A stretch of 64,000 nucleotides of DNA from Armatimonas rosea (lineage in GTDB: Bacteria; Armatimonadota; Armatimonadia; Armatimonadales; Armatimonadaceae). The stretch spans positions 496,001-560,000 of the forward strand of contig NZ_JACHGW010000003.1 in assembly GCF_014202505.1 (NCBI RefSeq). The letters are read 5' to 3'. Of this stretch, positions 39,771-47,802 are shown in pieces (position 1 is the first letter of the stretch; each line of letters starts with the position of its first letter). The notes under the pieces are model-generated. The model made no database searches. It was given only the letters and a program-made list of their open reading frames with translations, and was not told the origin of the DNA. The position numbers were made by a program, and so were the translations under genes.

Positions 39771-41765
39771 ATGCCTTCTGCACCCTTTGGCCTGACCGTG
39801 GCCTACCTCGCCTACCCGGAGCGTACGACACTCTCCGACCCGCACCCGCCGTTTTCCTGGTGCCTGGAGACCGGACTCCAAGCCGCCTACCAGCTGCAAG
39901 TGACCGCCGAGGGCGGCGCGACGCCGCTCTGGGACACGGGCAAGGTTCCTAGCTCGCACTCCATTGCCGTGCGCTACGCCGGGCCGCCGCTGGAGTCGGG
40001 GAAGCGCTACGTGTGGCGTGTCCGTGTCTGGACCGCCGCAGACCGTGCCCGGGCGAGCGCGTGGAGCAAGCCCCAGAGCTTCGCTACTGGCAAGCTCGGC
40101 GAGTGGCCCGTCCCTAGCCCCAAGAACGACTCCTGGGTCAACCGCAACCCGCTGACGACCACCGACCTCGCCCCCGAGAGCATCGTCAAGCGCCCCGATG
40201 GCAGCTACTTTGTGGACTTTGGCCGTGCCTGGTTTGGGACACTGAGCCTGAAGTCAACAGTCGAGGGACGTGCGCTGGTGCACTTTGGCGAGCGGCTCGC
40301 CGCCAAGAACACGATCGACCGCAAGCCGCCCGGCAGTGTCTGCTACCGCAAGGCCGAGGTCGCGCTCAAGCCCGGAGAGAACGCGATTGCGACCCCTGCG
40401 GCCCCTTTTCCCGCGGGAGTTCGCCGGGGGGCGGTGCTGATTCCACCCGGCCACGACGAGGTCCTGCCGTTTCGCTCGCTGGAGCTGGAGGGCTGGCCCG
40501 GGGAGCTGAAGAAAGAGAACGTCACGCTGCACGCGCTGCACCAGGTCTTCGACGATACCGCAGCCAGCTTCTCGTGCTCCGACCCGACCCTCACCGAGGT
40601 CTGGAAGCTCTGCCAGCACACGTTCAAGGCGAGTAGCTTCCTGGGGGTCTCCATCGACGGCGAGCGGGAGCGGACCCCCTACGAGGCCGATGCCTATATC
40701 GCGCAGCTGGGGCACTGCCATGTCGAGCGGGACTGGCCGCTCTACCGGCACACGCTGGAGTACCTCCTGCACCACCCGACCTGGCCGACCGAGTGGGCGC
40801 ACCACCTGATCTTCATGGCCGAGGCCGACTACGACTTCACCGGGGATGCGTCGGTGGCGAACCGCCTCTGGGACCGCCTGGAGAAGAAGCTCCTACGGGA
40901 GAAAGCCCGCCCCGATGGCCTGCTGGTCGCGGGTGCGATCGTGGACTGGCCGCCCGCGGAGCGCGATGGCTTCGGAGGCGGCGCGATCGCCACCGACAAC
41001 CGGCAGATGGCTGCTCCCATGGTCAATAGTGTCGCCAATGCGTTCTACTACAAGGCGCTGGTGGGGATGGGGCGCTTGGCCGCTGTGACGGGGCGGCCCG
41101 ACACCTACAGCGCGGAGGCGGCACGGGTACGAGCTGCCTATCTCGCCACCTTCTTTGACAGCGGCCGTGGTGTCTTTGTCGATGGCGAGGGGAGCACGCA
41201 CGCATCGCTCCATGCCAACCTCTTCCCCCTCGCCTTTGGGCTCGTCCCCGACACGAATAAGCCCTCCGTACGGGCGCTCCTCAAGTCCAAGGGGATGGCC
41301 TGTAGTGTCTATGCCGCGCAGTATCTCCTTGAAGCGCTCTTTGCCGCCGGCGATGCGGAGACCGCGCTCAAGCTCATGCTCGCCCCGGGGGATCGCTCGT
41401 GGAGGCACATGCTGGAGATGGGGGCGACCATGACCGCGGAGGCTTGGGACGCCAAGTACAAGCCGAACCTTACCTACAGCCACGCCTGGGGAGCCGCCCC
41501 CGCCAACCTCATCCCCCGTGGCTTCTTTGGGCTTCATCCTCTGGAGCCTGGCTACGGAAAAATTGCCCTTCGGCCGCTCCCTGGGGGGCTTGCCTGGGCA
41601 AAGCTCACGGTTCCCACGGTCCGTGGCCCGCTCAAGCTCGCCTTCGACACGCGAGGGGGACGGCTGGCGTTTGAGGTGACCCTGCCGGGCAATGTCACCG
41701 CCGAGGTCACGCTGCCCGGCAGCACTACCCCCCGGGTGCTCGGGCCGGGAACCCACAAGCTCTAG
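39771..41765 (+). CDS. Alpha-L-rhamnosidase (GH78 family)
   Basis: A 664-residue protein with an N-terminal fibronectin-like beta domain (PPFSWCLETGLQAAYQLQVT...WRVRVWTAADRA), a middle beta-sandwich, an (alpha/alpha)6 catalytic barrel with the family signature DGERERTPYEADAYI near residue 297, and a small C-terminal beta domain. GH78 enzymes release terminal rhamnose by an inverting mechanism using a Glu pair. No signal peptide is present, so it probably acts in the cytoplasm on imported oligosaccharides. It is followed by a GH32 gene in the same direction, each with its own -10 box. Confidence 0.88.
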   Translation: MPSAPFGLTVAYLAYPERTTLSDPHPPFSWCLETGLQAAYQLQVTAEGGATPLWDTGKVPSSHSIAVRYAGPPLESGKRYVWRVRVWTAADRARASAWSKPQSFATGKLGEWPVPSPKNDSWVNRNPLTTTDLAPESIVKRPDGSYFVDFGRAWFGTLSLKSTVEGRALVHFGERLAAKNTIDRKPPGSVCYRKAEVALKPGENAIATPAAPFPAGVRRGAVLIPPGHDEVLPFRSLELEGWPGELKKENVTLHALHQVFDDTAASFSCSDPTLTEVWKLCQHTFKASSFLGVSIDGERERTPYEADAYIAQLGHCHVERDWPLYRHTLEYLLHHPTWPTEWAHHLIFMAEADYDFTGDASVANRLWDRLEKKLLREKARPDGLLVAGAIVDWPPAERDGFGGGAIATDNRQMAAPMVNSVANAFYYKALVGMGRLAAVTGRPDTYSAEAARVRAAYLATFFDSGRGVFVDGEGSTHASLHANLFPLAFGLVPDTNKPSVRALLKSKGMACSVYAAQYLLEALFAAGDAETALKLMLAPGDRSWRHMLEMGATMTAEAWDAKYKPNLTYSHAWGAAPANLIPRGFFGLHPLEPGYGKIALRPLPGGLAWAKLTVPTVRGPLKLAFDTRGGRLAFEVTLPGNVTAEVTLPGSTTPRVLGPGTHKL

Positions 41766-41844
41766 AGAGCACGGCGCAGGTGGCATGGTGTCATAGAGGA
41801 AAAAACTTTATCCGGCCACTCTCTAAAAAAACAAAGTACGCTGA

Positions 41845-41850
41845 TACTAT
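41845..41850 (+). promoter_or_regulatory. -10 element (TACTAT) for the GH32 gene, probably leaderless
   Basis: TACTAT ends 5 nt before the ATG at 41856; an overlapping TATACT abuts the ATG. The upstream 60 bp are AT-rich. Confidence 0.6.
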
Positions 41851-41855
41851 ATACT

Positions 41856-43133
41856 ATGACAGAGCCGCTTCGACCTTTACTGCACTTCACCGCCCCGCGC
41901 GGCTGGCTCAACGACCCCAATGGGCTGGTCTTCTACGCGGGCTACTGGCACCTGTTCTACCAGCACAACCCACAGGGAACCGAGTGGGGGAACATGACCT
42001 GGGGACATGCCCGGAGCCGCGATCTGGTGCGCTGGGAGCACCTTCCCCACGCGCTGGAGCCCTACGACGGTGGGACGATCTTCTCCGGCTCGGCGGTCTG
42101 TGACGAGGCGGGGGTGGCGGGGCTGGGCAAGGGGGCACTGCTGCTCTTCTACACGTTTGCGGGAAAGCCGTTTGACCAGCGCCTCGCCAGCTCTACCGAC
42201 GGCGGAAAGACCTTCACACAGCACACCTGGAACCCGGTCTTGCCCAATGTCGAGGGCGAGAACCGGGACCCGCGTGTCTTCTGGCACGAGGCGAGCAAGC
42301 ACTGGTGCATGGCGCTCTATGTCCGTCGTGGCGAGGTCGATGGGATCGAGTTCTACCAGTCCCACAACCTCACGGACTGGAGTTTCTCCAGCCGGATCGA
42401 GGGCTTCTACGAGTGCCCGGAGTGCTTCGAGCTCGACGGTACCTGGGTGCTCTTCGGGGCCGATGGGGGCTACGTGCTCGGGCAGTTCGATGGCAAGACC
42501 TTCCACCCCGAGGGCGAGCGGCAGAAGCTGGACCAGGGAATGCACTTCTACGCCGCCCAGACCTACAGCCACGCCCCCGAGGGACGCCGGGTGCTGATCG
42601 CCTGGATGCGTGGGGGGAGCTTCCCCAAGATGCCCTTCAACCAGCAGCTGACCTTCCCCACCGAGGTGACTCTGAAAGAGGTCGGAGGGCAGAAGCGTCT
42701 CTGCCGCCAGCCGGTCGCGGAGATCGCGGGGCTCTGGCGCGAGACCTGGGAGCTGAACCAGACCGCCCTCGTGCCGGGCTGTGGCCTGATTGGGCTCTGG
42801 GAAGGGGAGGCCTTTGATATCGAGGCCGAGCTGATCGTCCAGCCCGATGCGCTCTTGCAGCTCTCCGTCCGTGGGAGCGAGGTGCGCTACGATGCGGCCA
42901 GCCAGATGCTCACCTGCCAGGGCCGGACGGCGCGGCTTCCGCTGGGCGAGTCGCAGCGCCTGAGGCTACGGGTTCTCTGTGATCGGACCAGTATCGAGGT
43001 CTTTGCCGGCGAGGGGGATGTCGTGCTCTCGACCTGCTTCCTCCCCGACCCCACCCACCGGACCGTCACCGTGGCGGCTCCCAACGGGGGGATCTTCCTA
43101 GAGACCCTGGCGGTGCGCTTAATCCGCGGCTAA
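41856..43133 (+). CDS. GH32 beta-fructosidase (levanase/invertase-like)
   Basis: A 425-residue GH32 enzyme. The five-bladed propeller carries WLNDPNG with the nucleophile Asp20, the RDP motif (ENRDPRVFW) that stabilises the transition state, and the acid/base Glu in YECPECFEL near residue 188; a C-terminal beta-sandwich (LRVLCDRTSIEVFAGEGDVV) follows. It hydrolyses terminal fructose from sucrose, inulin or levan. There is no signal peptide, so it should be cytoplasmic, acting on imported sugars or sucrose. It lies 90 nt after the GH78 gene. Confidence 0.94.
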   Translation: MTEPLRPLLHFTAPRGWLNDPNGLVFYAGYWHLFYQHNPQGTEWGNMTWGHARSRDLVRWEHLPHALEPYDGGTIFSGSAVCDEAGVAGLGKGALLLFYTFAGKPFDQRLASSTDGGKTFTQHTWNPVLPNVEGENRDPRVFWHEASKHWCMALYVRRGEVDGIEFYQSHNLTDWSFSSRIEGFYECPECFELDGTWVLFGADGGYVLGQFDGKTFHPEGERQKLDQGMHFYAAQTYSHAPEGRRVLIAWMRGGSFPKMPFNQQLTFPTEVTLKEVGGQKRLCRQPVAEIAGLWRETWELNQTALVPGCGLIGLWEGEAFDIEAELIVQPDALLQLSVRGSEVRYDAASQMLTCQGRTARLPLGESQRLRLRVLCDRTSIEVFAGEGDVVLSTCFLPDPTHRTVTVAAPNGGIFLETLAVRLIRG

Positions 43134-43215
43134 CACCCCCCAACTTTTCCCCCAGACACGGCGATAAATCCTTTGTAGGTGCATGAGCACGCTACCGAAG
43201 GAAAGGTCGTTGACA

Positions 43216-44277
43216 ATGGGGCGTGTTAAGATCTGGCTGATCGTTTTGTTCTGCTGGTTGGGCTCGCTTAGCTCTACAGGGACAGCGCACGCGGTGGTGC
43301 AGTGGGCGCGCCAGTACCAGCTCCCTTGCTCAGGCTGCCACGCCGGATTTCCCCGCCTGAACGAGGCCGGGATTCGCTTTCGACAGCTCGGCTACCGCTT
43401 CGATCCCGATGAAAAGCCCCGTGTGGTCCCCGAGCAGCTGATCGGACCGACCTGGGCGCCTGGAATGACACTTGGGACAGATGATAGCATCGCCATCCAG
43501 CGCCGCGGTGTCAAGATCCATGTCGGGGGCGCGGTCTCGTCGCAGCTTGCCTTTCTGGTCCAGCCCACCCCCGGCGAGAAGAATGCCTTCAACATGGCCC
43601 AAGCGATGGTCAACCAGGGAGCATTTCGCCTGACCGCGGGCCGGGTCTATGCCTGGGAGAACGGTGGCGGGGTGGGGGCGGGCGATCGGTTTCCCACGGC
43701 GAATCTTCCGCGGATGCTCACAAGCTTGGGGAAGGTCGCGGCAGGGGGGCTGGGAAATGGCTTCCGGCTCGATCACACCGACGCACACGCCAATACGGCG
43801 TCGGTCTTCTCCACCGATCTGCGCGGCAGTGGGACCGCCACCCCGACACGGGGAATCTCCCTCACCCGCCGCTACGATCCCAAGGCGCTACGCTACGCCG
43901 AGGTCTTTGGAGGGAGCTCGCAGCTACCAGGGGGAGGGACCGCCCAGCGGATCGGCGCGACATTCAGCCACGCCCTGGATGGGCCGGCGGCGTCCGGGCC
44001 GAGGTGGGTCCTCCTAGGGGGCGCACTCTACGGAACGGGCGGCGGCTACCTGTCTGCGGGATTCTTGGAGGCGGACTGGCTCCCCACCAACCGAACCCTC
44101 GTTCTGATCCGCACCGACCTGGAGCAAGGGACGGTGGCGCGTAGCACCCGTGGCGGACTGGCACTGGGGGCCGCTCTGCAGCTCACGGCGCAGCAGCGGC
44201 TGGACCTCGACTGGATACCCGTTCGGGTGACGAGCACCGCTGCACCCCTCAACGCACGGCTCCGATTTTTCTACTAG
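43216..44277 (+). CDS. Outer-membrane beta-barrel protein with an N-terminal CxxCH haem motif
   Basis: A 353-residue exported protein. After a signal peptide (MGRVKIWLIVLFCWLGSLSS, then TGTAHA) comes one c-type haem-binding motif, LPCSGCHAGFPRLNEAGIRF, followed by repeated amphipathic strands ending RLRFFY; the aromatic C-terminus and alternating pattern indicate an outer-membrane barrel. Similar proteins with this CSxCH-FPRLN signature occur next to multihaem cytochromes; here none are present. An in-frame ATG at 43183 exists, but AAGGAAAGG precedes 43216, where the signal peptide starts. It may pass electrons or act as a redox-gated porin. Confidence 0.8.
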   Translation: MGRVKIWLIVLFCWLGSLSSTGTAHAVVQWARQYQLPCSGCHAGFPRLNEAGIRFRQLGYRFDPDEKPRVVPEQLIGPTWAPGMTLGTDDSIAIQRRGVKIHVGGAVSSQLAFLVQPTPGEKNAFNMAQAMVNQGAFRLTAGRVYAWENGGGVGAGDRFPTANLPRMLTSLGKVAAGGLGNGFRLDHTDAHANTASVFSTDLRGSGTATPTRGISLTRRYDPKALRYAEVFGGSSQLPGGGTAQRIGATFSHALDGPAASGPRWVLLGGALYGTGGGYLSAGFLEADWLPTNRTLVLIRTDLEQGTVARSTRGGLALGAALQLTAQQRLDLDWIPVRVTSTAAPLNARLRFFY

Positions 44278-44278
44278 C

Positions 44279-44725
44279 CTACCGCCGCGCACTCAGAATC
44301 CGTGGGTTTGTGCGGCGCACCGGGGCCTCCGGCTCGTCGCTCTCGGAGTCGGCGAGGGTATCGCTGAGCAAGCGGAGGACATGATCTAGGGGAGTGGCCT
44401 GCTCACGGAGGGCGGCGCGCTGTGCCTGATACTGCCTCTCCTGCTTCTCTACCTGGGCTTCACACCGGGCGAGCTGGGCATGGAGCTCCTCCAGCTGCTG
44501 CTGGTGCTGGGCTTGGAGTCGCTCTAGCTGCTGCTGGAGCTGGACACGCTGCCAGACGGCTTGGCCCAGCAAGTCGCTCTGTAGCGCGGGGTCGAGGGCG
44601 TAGTGCTTCTGAAGGATCTGACTCAGGGTGCTGGTGCGGAGCGCCGCGGGGAGGTTGTCGGGGAGTGAGCCTAGGAGCTGGCCTAGCTGGGGGAGGGTAA
44701 GCGAAGAGGGGGTGGAGAAAGCCAT
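44279..44725 (-). CDS. Coiled-coil protein with SLPDNLP motif (paralog A)
   Basis: A 148-residue protein of unknown function. An N-terminal region LTLPQLGQLLGSLPDNLPAA is followed by LGQAVWQRVQLQQQLE and a long Gln/Glu-rich coiled coil (LQAQHQQQLEELHAQLARCE), then HVLRLLSDTLADSE. It aligns throughout with the gene upstream of it (44790-45509): both have SLPDNLP, LG(Q/E)A(V/T)W and QQL at the same spacing. Start taken at the ATG at 44725, although an in-frame ATG exists at 44752. It is the last gene of the ParB-like/Roadblock operon. Confidence 0.75.
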   Translation of the reverse strand: MAFSTPSSLTLPQLGQLLGSLPDNLPAALRTSTLSQILQKHYALDPALQSDLLGQAVWQRVQLQQQLERLQAQHQQQLEELHAQLARCEAQVEKQERQYQAQRAALREQATPLDHVLRLLSDTLADSESDEPEAPVRRTNPRILSARR

Positions 44726-44789
44726 GATGCCCTGCGGGTTTGCAACATGCATACCAGCAGGGCATCTGGAGGGAAATATCGGGGAGGGC

Positions 44790-45509
44790 CTATGACTCGC
44801 TGATTCCCAGGAGCCGCCCGGCAGTCTCTTCGCGAAGGTGCGGGGGGAGCTCGGCGGTGTGGCCCGTGGCGAACGTAGGGGTGCCGGGGCTACCCGCGAG
44901 GTCTGTCCCGAGGAACTGAATCACCCGGACCATCTGGTCCATCTGGCCCACGACCTCGTCGCGGAGCTTGTCAAACTCGGCGTTGATGCTATCGCGGCGC
45001 TTGAGCAGGTTCTCGATCTCCGCGTTGAGTGCCTGGGTCGCCGAGTGGTGCTGCTCGTCGAACTGTTTGAGCTGCTGGGTCATCTGCATCTTCTTCCAGG
45101 TTGCTTCTCCCAGGATGGTCTCGACATCGGCACCCTGGTCCTTGCCCTGGTTCTGGATGGCGTTTCGGATCGCGGCCCGCTTGACCCGCATGGGCAGGTT
45201 GTCGGGTAGCGACGAGAGCATCTGGTAGACGGACTCCGGGGAGAGGCTATCGCCGAGGCTCACCACCGGAACCCCCGCCTCGGCTACGGGCTCGACGACA
45301 GGAGCAGCGGGCTCAACCGCAACTGGGGCAGCCGGGGCGGGGGGAGCGACGACAGCCTGCGGAGTGGCGGCACTCGCCTCGGCCACTGTCCGTTTCGAGG
45401 CAACTCCCGGAAGCTCCAGGTAGTCTTCCTCTTCCTGTGTCGTGTTTGCCGTGTTGGTATCAACGAGGTTGTTGTTGACCAGCTCGCGCAGTTTCTTTGC
45501 TAGGTTCAT
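44790..45509 (-). CDS. Coiled-coil protein with SLPDNLP motif (paralog B)
   Basis: A 239-residue protein. The N-terminus (MNLAKKLRELVNNNLVDTNT) is basic and amphipathic and may bind membrane or a partner. A Pro/Ala/Val-rich linker (~40-90) leads to the domain shared with paralog A: SPESVYQMLSSLPDNLPMRV, ILGEATWKKMQMTQQLKQFD, then a coiled coil (NAEIENLLKRRDSINAEFDK) and MVRVIQFLGTDLA. Start at the ATG at 45509, just before which the coding pattern ends. It lies 31 nt after the ParB-like gene. Function unknown; the build suggests an oligomeric scaffold. Confidence 0.78.
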   Translation of the reverse strand: MNLAKKLRELVNNNLVDTNTANTTQEEEDYLELPGVASKRTVAEASAATPQAVVAPPAPAAPVAVEPAAPVVEPVAEAGVPVVSLGDSLSPESVYQMLSSLPDNLPMRVKRAAIRNAIQNQGKDQGADVETILGEATWKKMQMTQQLKQFDEQHHSATQALNAEIENLLKRRDSINAEFDKLRDEVVGQMDQMVRVIQFLGTDLAGSPGTPTFATGHTAELPPHLREETAGRLLGISES

Positions 45510-45540
45510 GCTAGGTTTCTCTCTGTAGGAAATAAAAATT

Positions 45541-46740
45541 CTAAGCGGCCTTGAGGACGGGGAGCTCCATGCCTTGCGGGACATAGCGGGGCTGGAAGTC
45601 CGAGCAGCGGTAGGAGACTGCCTCCTCCGTCGGGGCCTCGGCTTCGTCCTTGGCGATCGTCGTTCCGTACTCACGGCACCAGCTTTGCTGGGGATCGAAG
45701 TGCCCACAGTCCGCACAGCGTCGCAGGACCGTAAAGCAGGTCGAGCACCGTAGCGCCCCCACCAGCTCGATCCGCCCACAGAGGGGACAGTGGATATAGA
45801 GCTCACGGAAGCCGTAGTCGGCGCTCTCTAGGGCTCCGCGGACCTGCTCGGCGAGGGAGCTGAGGTGGCCCGCGGCGCGGGTAAGGAGGGCCAGGAGGCG
45901 GTTCATGTCCTCCATGCCCAGAAACTCGACAATCCGAGGGTCGATCGTATCGATGACGCCCGTGACTTGTTTATCCAGGACCTTTAGCTGCTCGTGTGCG
46001 GTCTGAGGGCGGTAGGGCTTGCGGCGCTCATCGGTGGCCTTGAGGGAGCGGATCATCTGCTCGCTGACCCCACTTCCCACACGTAGAAAGACCTCGCTCT
46101 TCTGGGGGTACTGCTGGATCGCGGCGACGGTCTGCTCGACTTGGGCGACACTGAGGCGCTCTTGTTTGATCTTCTCCATCAAGCGCGCCTGGATCTTGGG
46201 CATCCCATTGAGAGGGAGCAGAGCGCGGGCATGGCTCTCGGCAAAGGCGCCGGTGTTGGTTCCCTCGCCCTTGCGCTCGGCGAGCTCGGCCTGCATGAGC
46301 TCGGGGAGCTGGAGCAGATCGAGAGCTCGGCGCAGGGTGGTATCGGAGACCCCGAGAACCTTCCCCACTTTCTCCATGGGCATCTGCTCGAGCAGGGCAG
46401 CGATGGCCCGAGCACGCTCGATAGGGTTGAGGTCCTCACGCTGGAAGTTCTCCAGGAGCGCATCCGCCGCCGCTTCATCGTCGGTGAGCGAGCGAACAAT
46501 CGCGGGGATATGGGTCTTCCCCGCCAGGTGGCTCGCTCGGAAGCGGCGCTCGCCCATGACAATCTCATAGCGAATCTCGCCCGTGGAGAGAGTCTTGGGA
46601 CGAACGACAATGGGCTCTAGGACACCCCGCTCGCGGATGGAGTTGGAGAGCTCCTCCAGCGAGTCCTGGTAGAAGGTCTTTCGGGGCTGGTCCTCGGCTG
46701 CCTGAATCAGCTCGAGAGGAAGTTCTATGAATGTGGACAT
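45541..46740 (-). CDS. ParB/Noc-like CTPase-fold protein with a C-terminal zinc ribbon
   Basis: A 399-residue ParB-family protein. Residues ~1-110 are the ParB N-domain with the nucleotide-binding motif IVMGERRFRASHLAG and the following LLENFQREDLNPIERARAI; residues ~115-145 form a helix-turn-helix (MEKVGKVLGVSDTTLRRAL). Unlike ParB or Noc, the C-terminus has a Cys-rich zinc ribbon (CPLCGRIELVGALRCSTCF, then CADCGHFDPQQSWC) and a final C in YRCSDFQP. ParB proteins load onto DNA at parS and slide as CTP-dependent clamps. No ParA adjoins; instead the neighbours are Roadblock and coiled-coil proteins, so a role other than plain chromosome partition is likely. Confidence 0.9.
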   Translation of the reverse strand: MSTFIELPLELIQAAEDQPRKTFYQDSLEELSNSIRERGVLEPIVVRPKTLSTGEIRYEIVMGERRFRASHLAGKTHIPAIVRSLTDDEAAADALLENFQREDLNPIERARAIAALLEQMPMEKVGKVLGVSDTTLRRALDLLQLPELMQAELAERKGEGTNTGAFAESHARALLPLNGMPKIQARLMEKIKQERLSVAQVEQTVAAIQQYPQKSEVFLRVGSGVSEQMIRSLKATDERRKPYRPQTAHEQLKVLDKQVTGVIDTIDPRIVEFLGMEDMNRLLALLTRAAGHLSSLAEQVRGALESADYGFRELYIHCPLCGRIELVGALRCSTCFTVLRRCADCGHFDPQQSWCREYGTTIAKDEAEAPTEEAVSYRCSDFQPRYVPQGMELPVLKAA

Positions 46741-46797
46741 CTTGCTCTGCTTAAGTTATCGGCAGAACTGCCTCACAAAAATAGGCTCGTCATGAGA

Positions 46798-47223
46798 TTA
46801 TGCAGAGACTCGGTAGTTGTAGAGTGCCTCGGCTTCGTCCTCACCTAAGAGGCCCTCGCCCGCTTGAAACTCACTGCGGATCAGCTCGAGCTGGATCCCC
46901 AGAGACGCTTTGGTATCGTCGGTTTCCTGGAGCAGGAGGCATAGATAGAGGCCGCTCTCGGGGTCATGGGAGAGAGGGGTGATACAGACCTCGAACTCCG
47001 GGAGCTGGAGGCGCATCTCCTGGACCAAGTCCTCGTTGGCCTGGGGCTCCAGATGGACACGGATCGTGTTGAGCGAGCGGGCGTAGTCCGATGCCAGACG
47101 ATCTGCCTCCATTGCCTCGTGGCCCCCCGAGCCCATGCAGACTCCGGTAGCTAGATCGAGGACCGAGGCACCGCGTACACCCGGCAGGGGGGTAAGGATG
47201 TCGAGCACCGCCTGGATGGTCAT
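46798..47223 (-). CDS. Roadblock/LC7-like protein
   Basis: A 141-residue protein with the Roadblock/LC7 pattern: an N-terminal helix and glycine turn (AVLDILTPLPGVRGASVLDL), a beta strand with variable loop, a helix, then EFEVCITPLSHDPESGLYLC and a C-terminal helix (TKASLGIQLELIRSEF). Roadblock proteins dimerise and regulate small Ras-like GTPases such as MglA, or serve as polarity adaptors. No GTPase gene adjoins. It overlaps the upstream Roadblock-like gene by 4 nt (ATGA), so the two are probably translated together, perhaps as a heterodimer. Confidence 0.8.
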   Translation of the reverse strand: MTIQAVLDILTPLPGVRGASVLDLATGVCMGSGGHEAMEADRLASDYARSLNTIRVHLEPQANEDLVQEMRLQLPEFEVCITPLSHDPESGLYLCLLLQETDDTKASLGIQLELIRSEFQAGEGLLGEDEAEALYNYRVSA

Positions 47224-47588
47224 GCTGCCACCACCGGTGCCATGAACTGTCCCAGAGCCGCCAGTGACTGACGAACACGCGCCAGATCCGCACGCTTGGG
47301 ATCGAGGATCACCTGGAGAAAGAGCCCCGCATGGTTCTTACCGGGCAGGGGCCGTAGCACAAAGGTGTAGTGCTCCTGGGAGATCACGATATCCCCGACC
47401 TGGTCACGCAGGGCGATGGCATGGAGCCGTGCGAGGCGTGGGTTCAGGTTGGCCCCCTCGGGGAGGGCCTCCGGGCGAGCACTAGAGTCGAGCGGAAGGT
47501 GACGGGCGGTGTCGGTGTCAAAGAGCGAGACTTGACGGATTCCAGTGAGCGACAGGAGAGCGAGAAAGACGGGCGATGCTAGTACCAT
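47220..47588 (-). CDS. Roadblock/LC7-like protein (first gene of the ParB-like operon)
   Basis: A 122-residue protein with a Roadblock-like outline: helix plus turn (FLALLSLTGIRQVSLFDTDT), a helix (NPRLARLHAIALRDQVGDIV), strands VISQEHYTFVLRPLPG and AGLFLQVILDPK, and a C-terminal helix (ADLARVRQSLAALGQF). The match is weaker than for its neighbour. ATG at 47588, preceded by AGGA about 11 nt upstream. It overlaps the next gene by 4 nt and heads the five-gene operon. Confidence 0.65.
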   Translation of the reverse strand: MVLASPVFLALLSLTGIRQVSLFDTDTARHLPLDSSARPEALPEGANLNPRLARLHAIALRDQVGDIVISQEHYTFVLRPLPGKNHAGLFLQVILDPKRADLARVRQSLAALGQFMAPVVAA

Positions 47589-47802
47589 TTTTTTTGACGT
47601 TCCTAAACAAGAGTGTTGAGATTATTTTAGGAAGGGCAAAATTTAAAACTAGGCTTTTTGACAAGAACCCGTATTACTATCAGTTTATAGCGAATCTATT
47701 TATGGGTAATTAATGTTTTGTTTAATGGACTAAAGTGTAAACCCGATTCTTCCGAAAACTAAGGCGAACCGAAAAAATCTCAAGGTTTAGGATGAATCTC
47801 GT
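47589..47802. promoter_or_regulatory. AT-rich divergent promoter region between the ParB-like operon and amt
   Basis: A 214-bp AT-rich stretch, clearly lower in GC than its flanks. A TTGACA is present at 47658-47663, but no -10 at standard spacing follows. TAAAAT-like hexamers on the minus strand near 47620 could serve the Roadblock operon. No sigma-54 signature was seen for amt. AGGAT precedes the amt ATG. Confidence 0.35.

Noticed and set aside
44349-44725. CRISPR-like or tandem DNA repeat from the CAG-rich coiled-coil region
   Set aside because: The repetition comes from Gln/Leu-rich coiled-coil codons and has no regular repeat-spacer structure.
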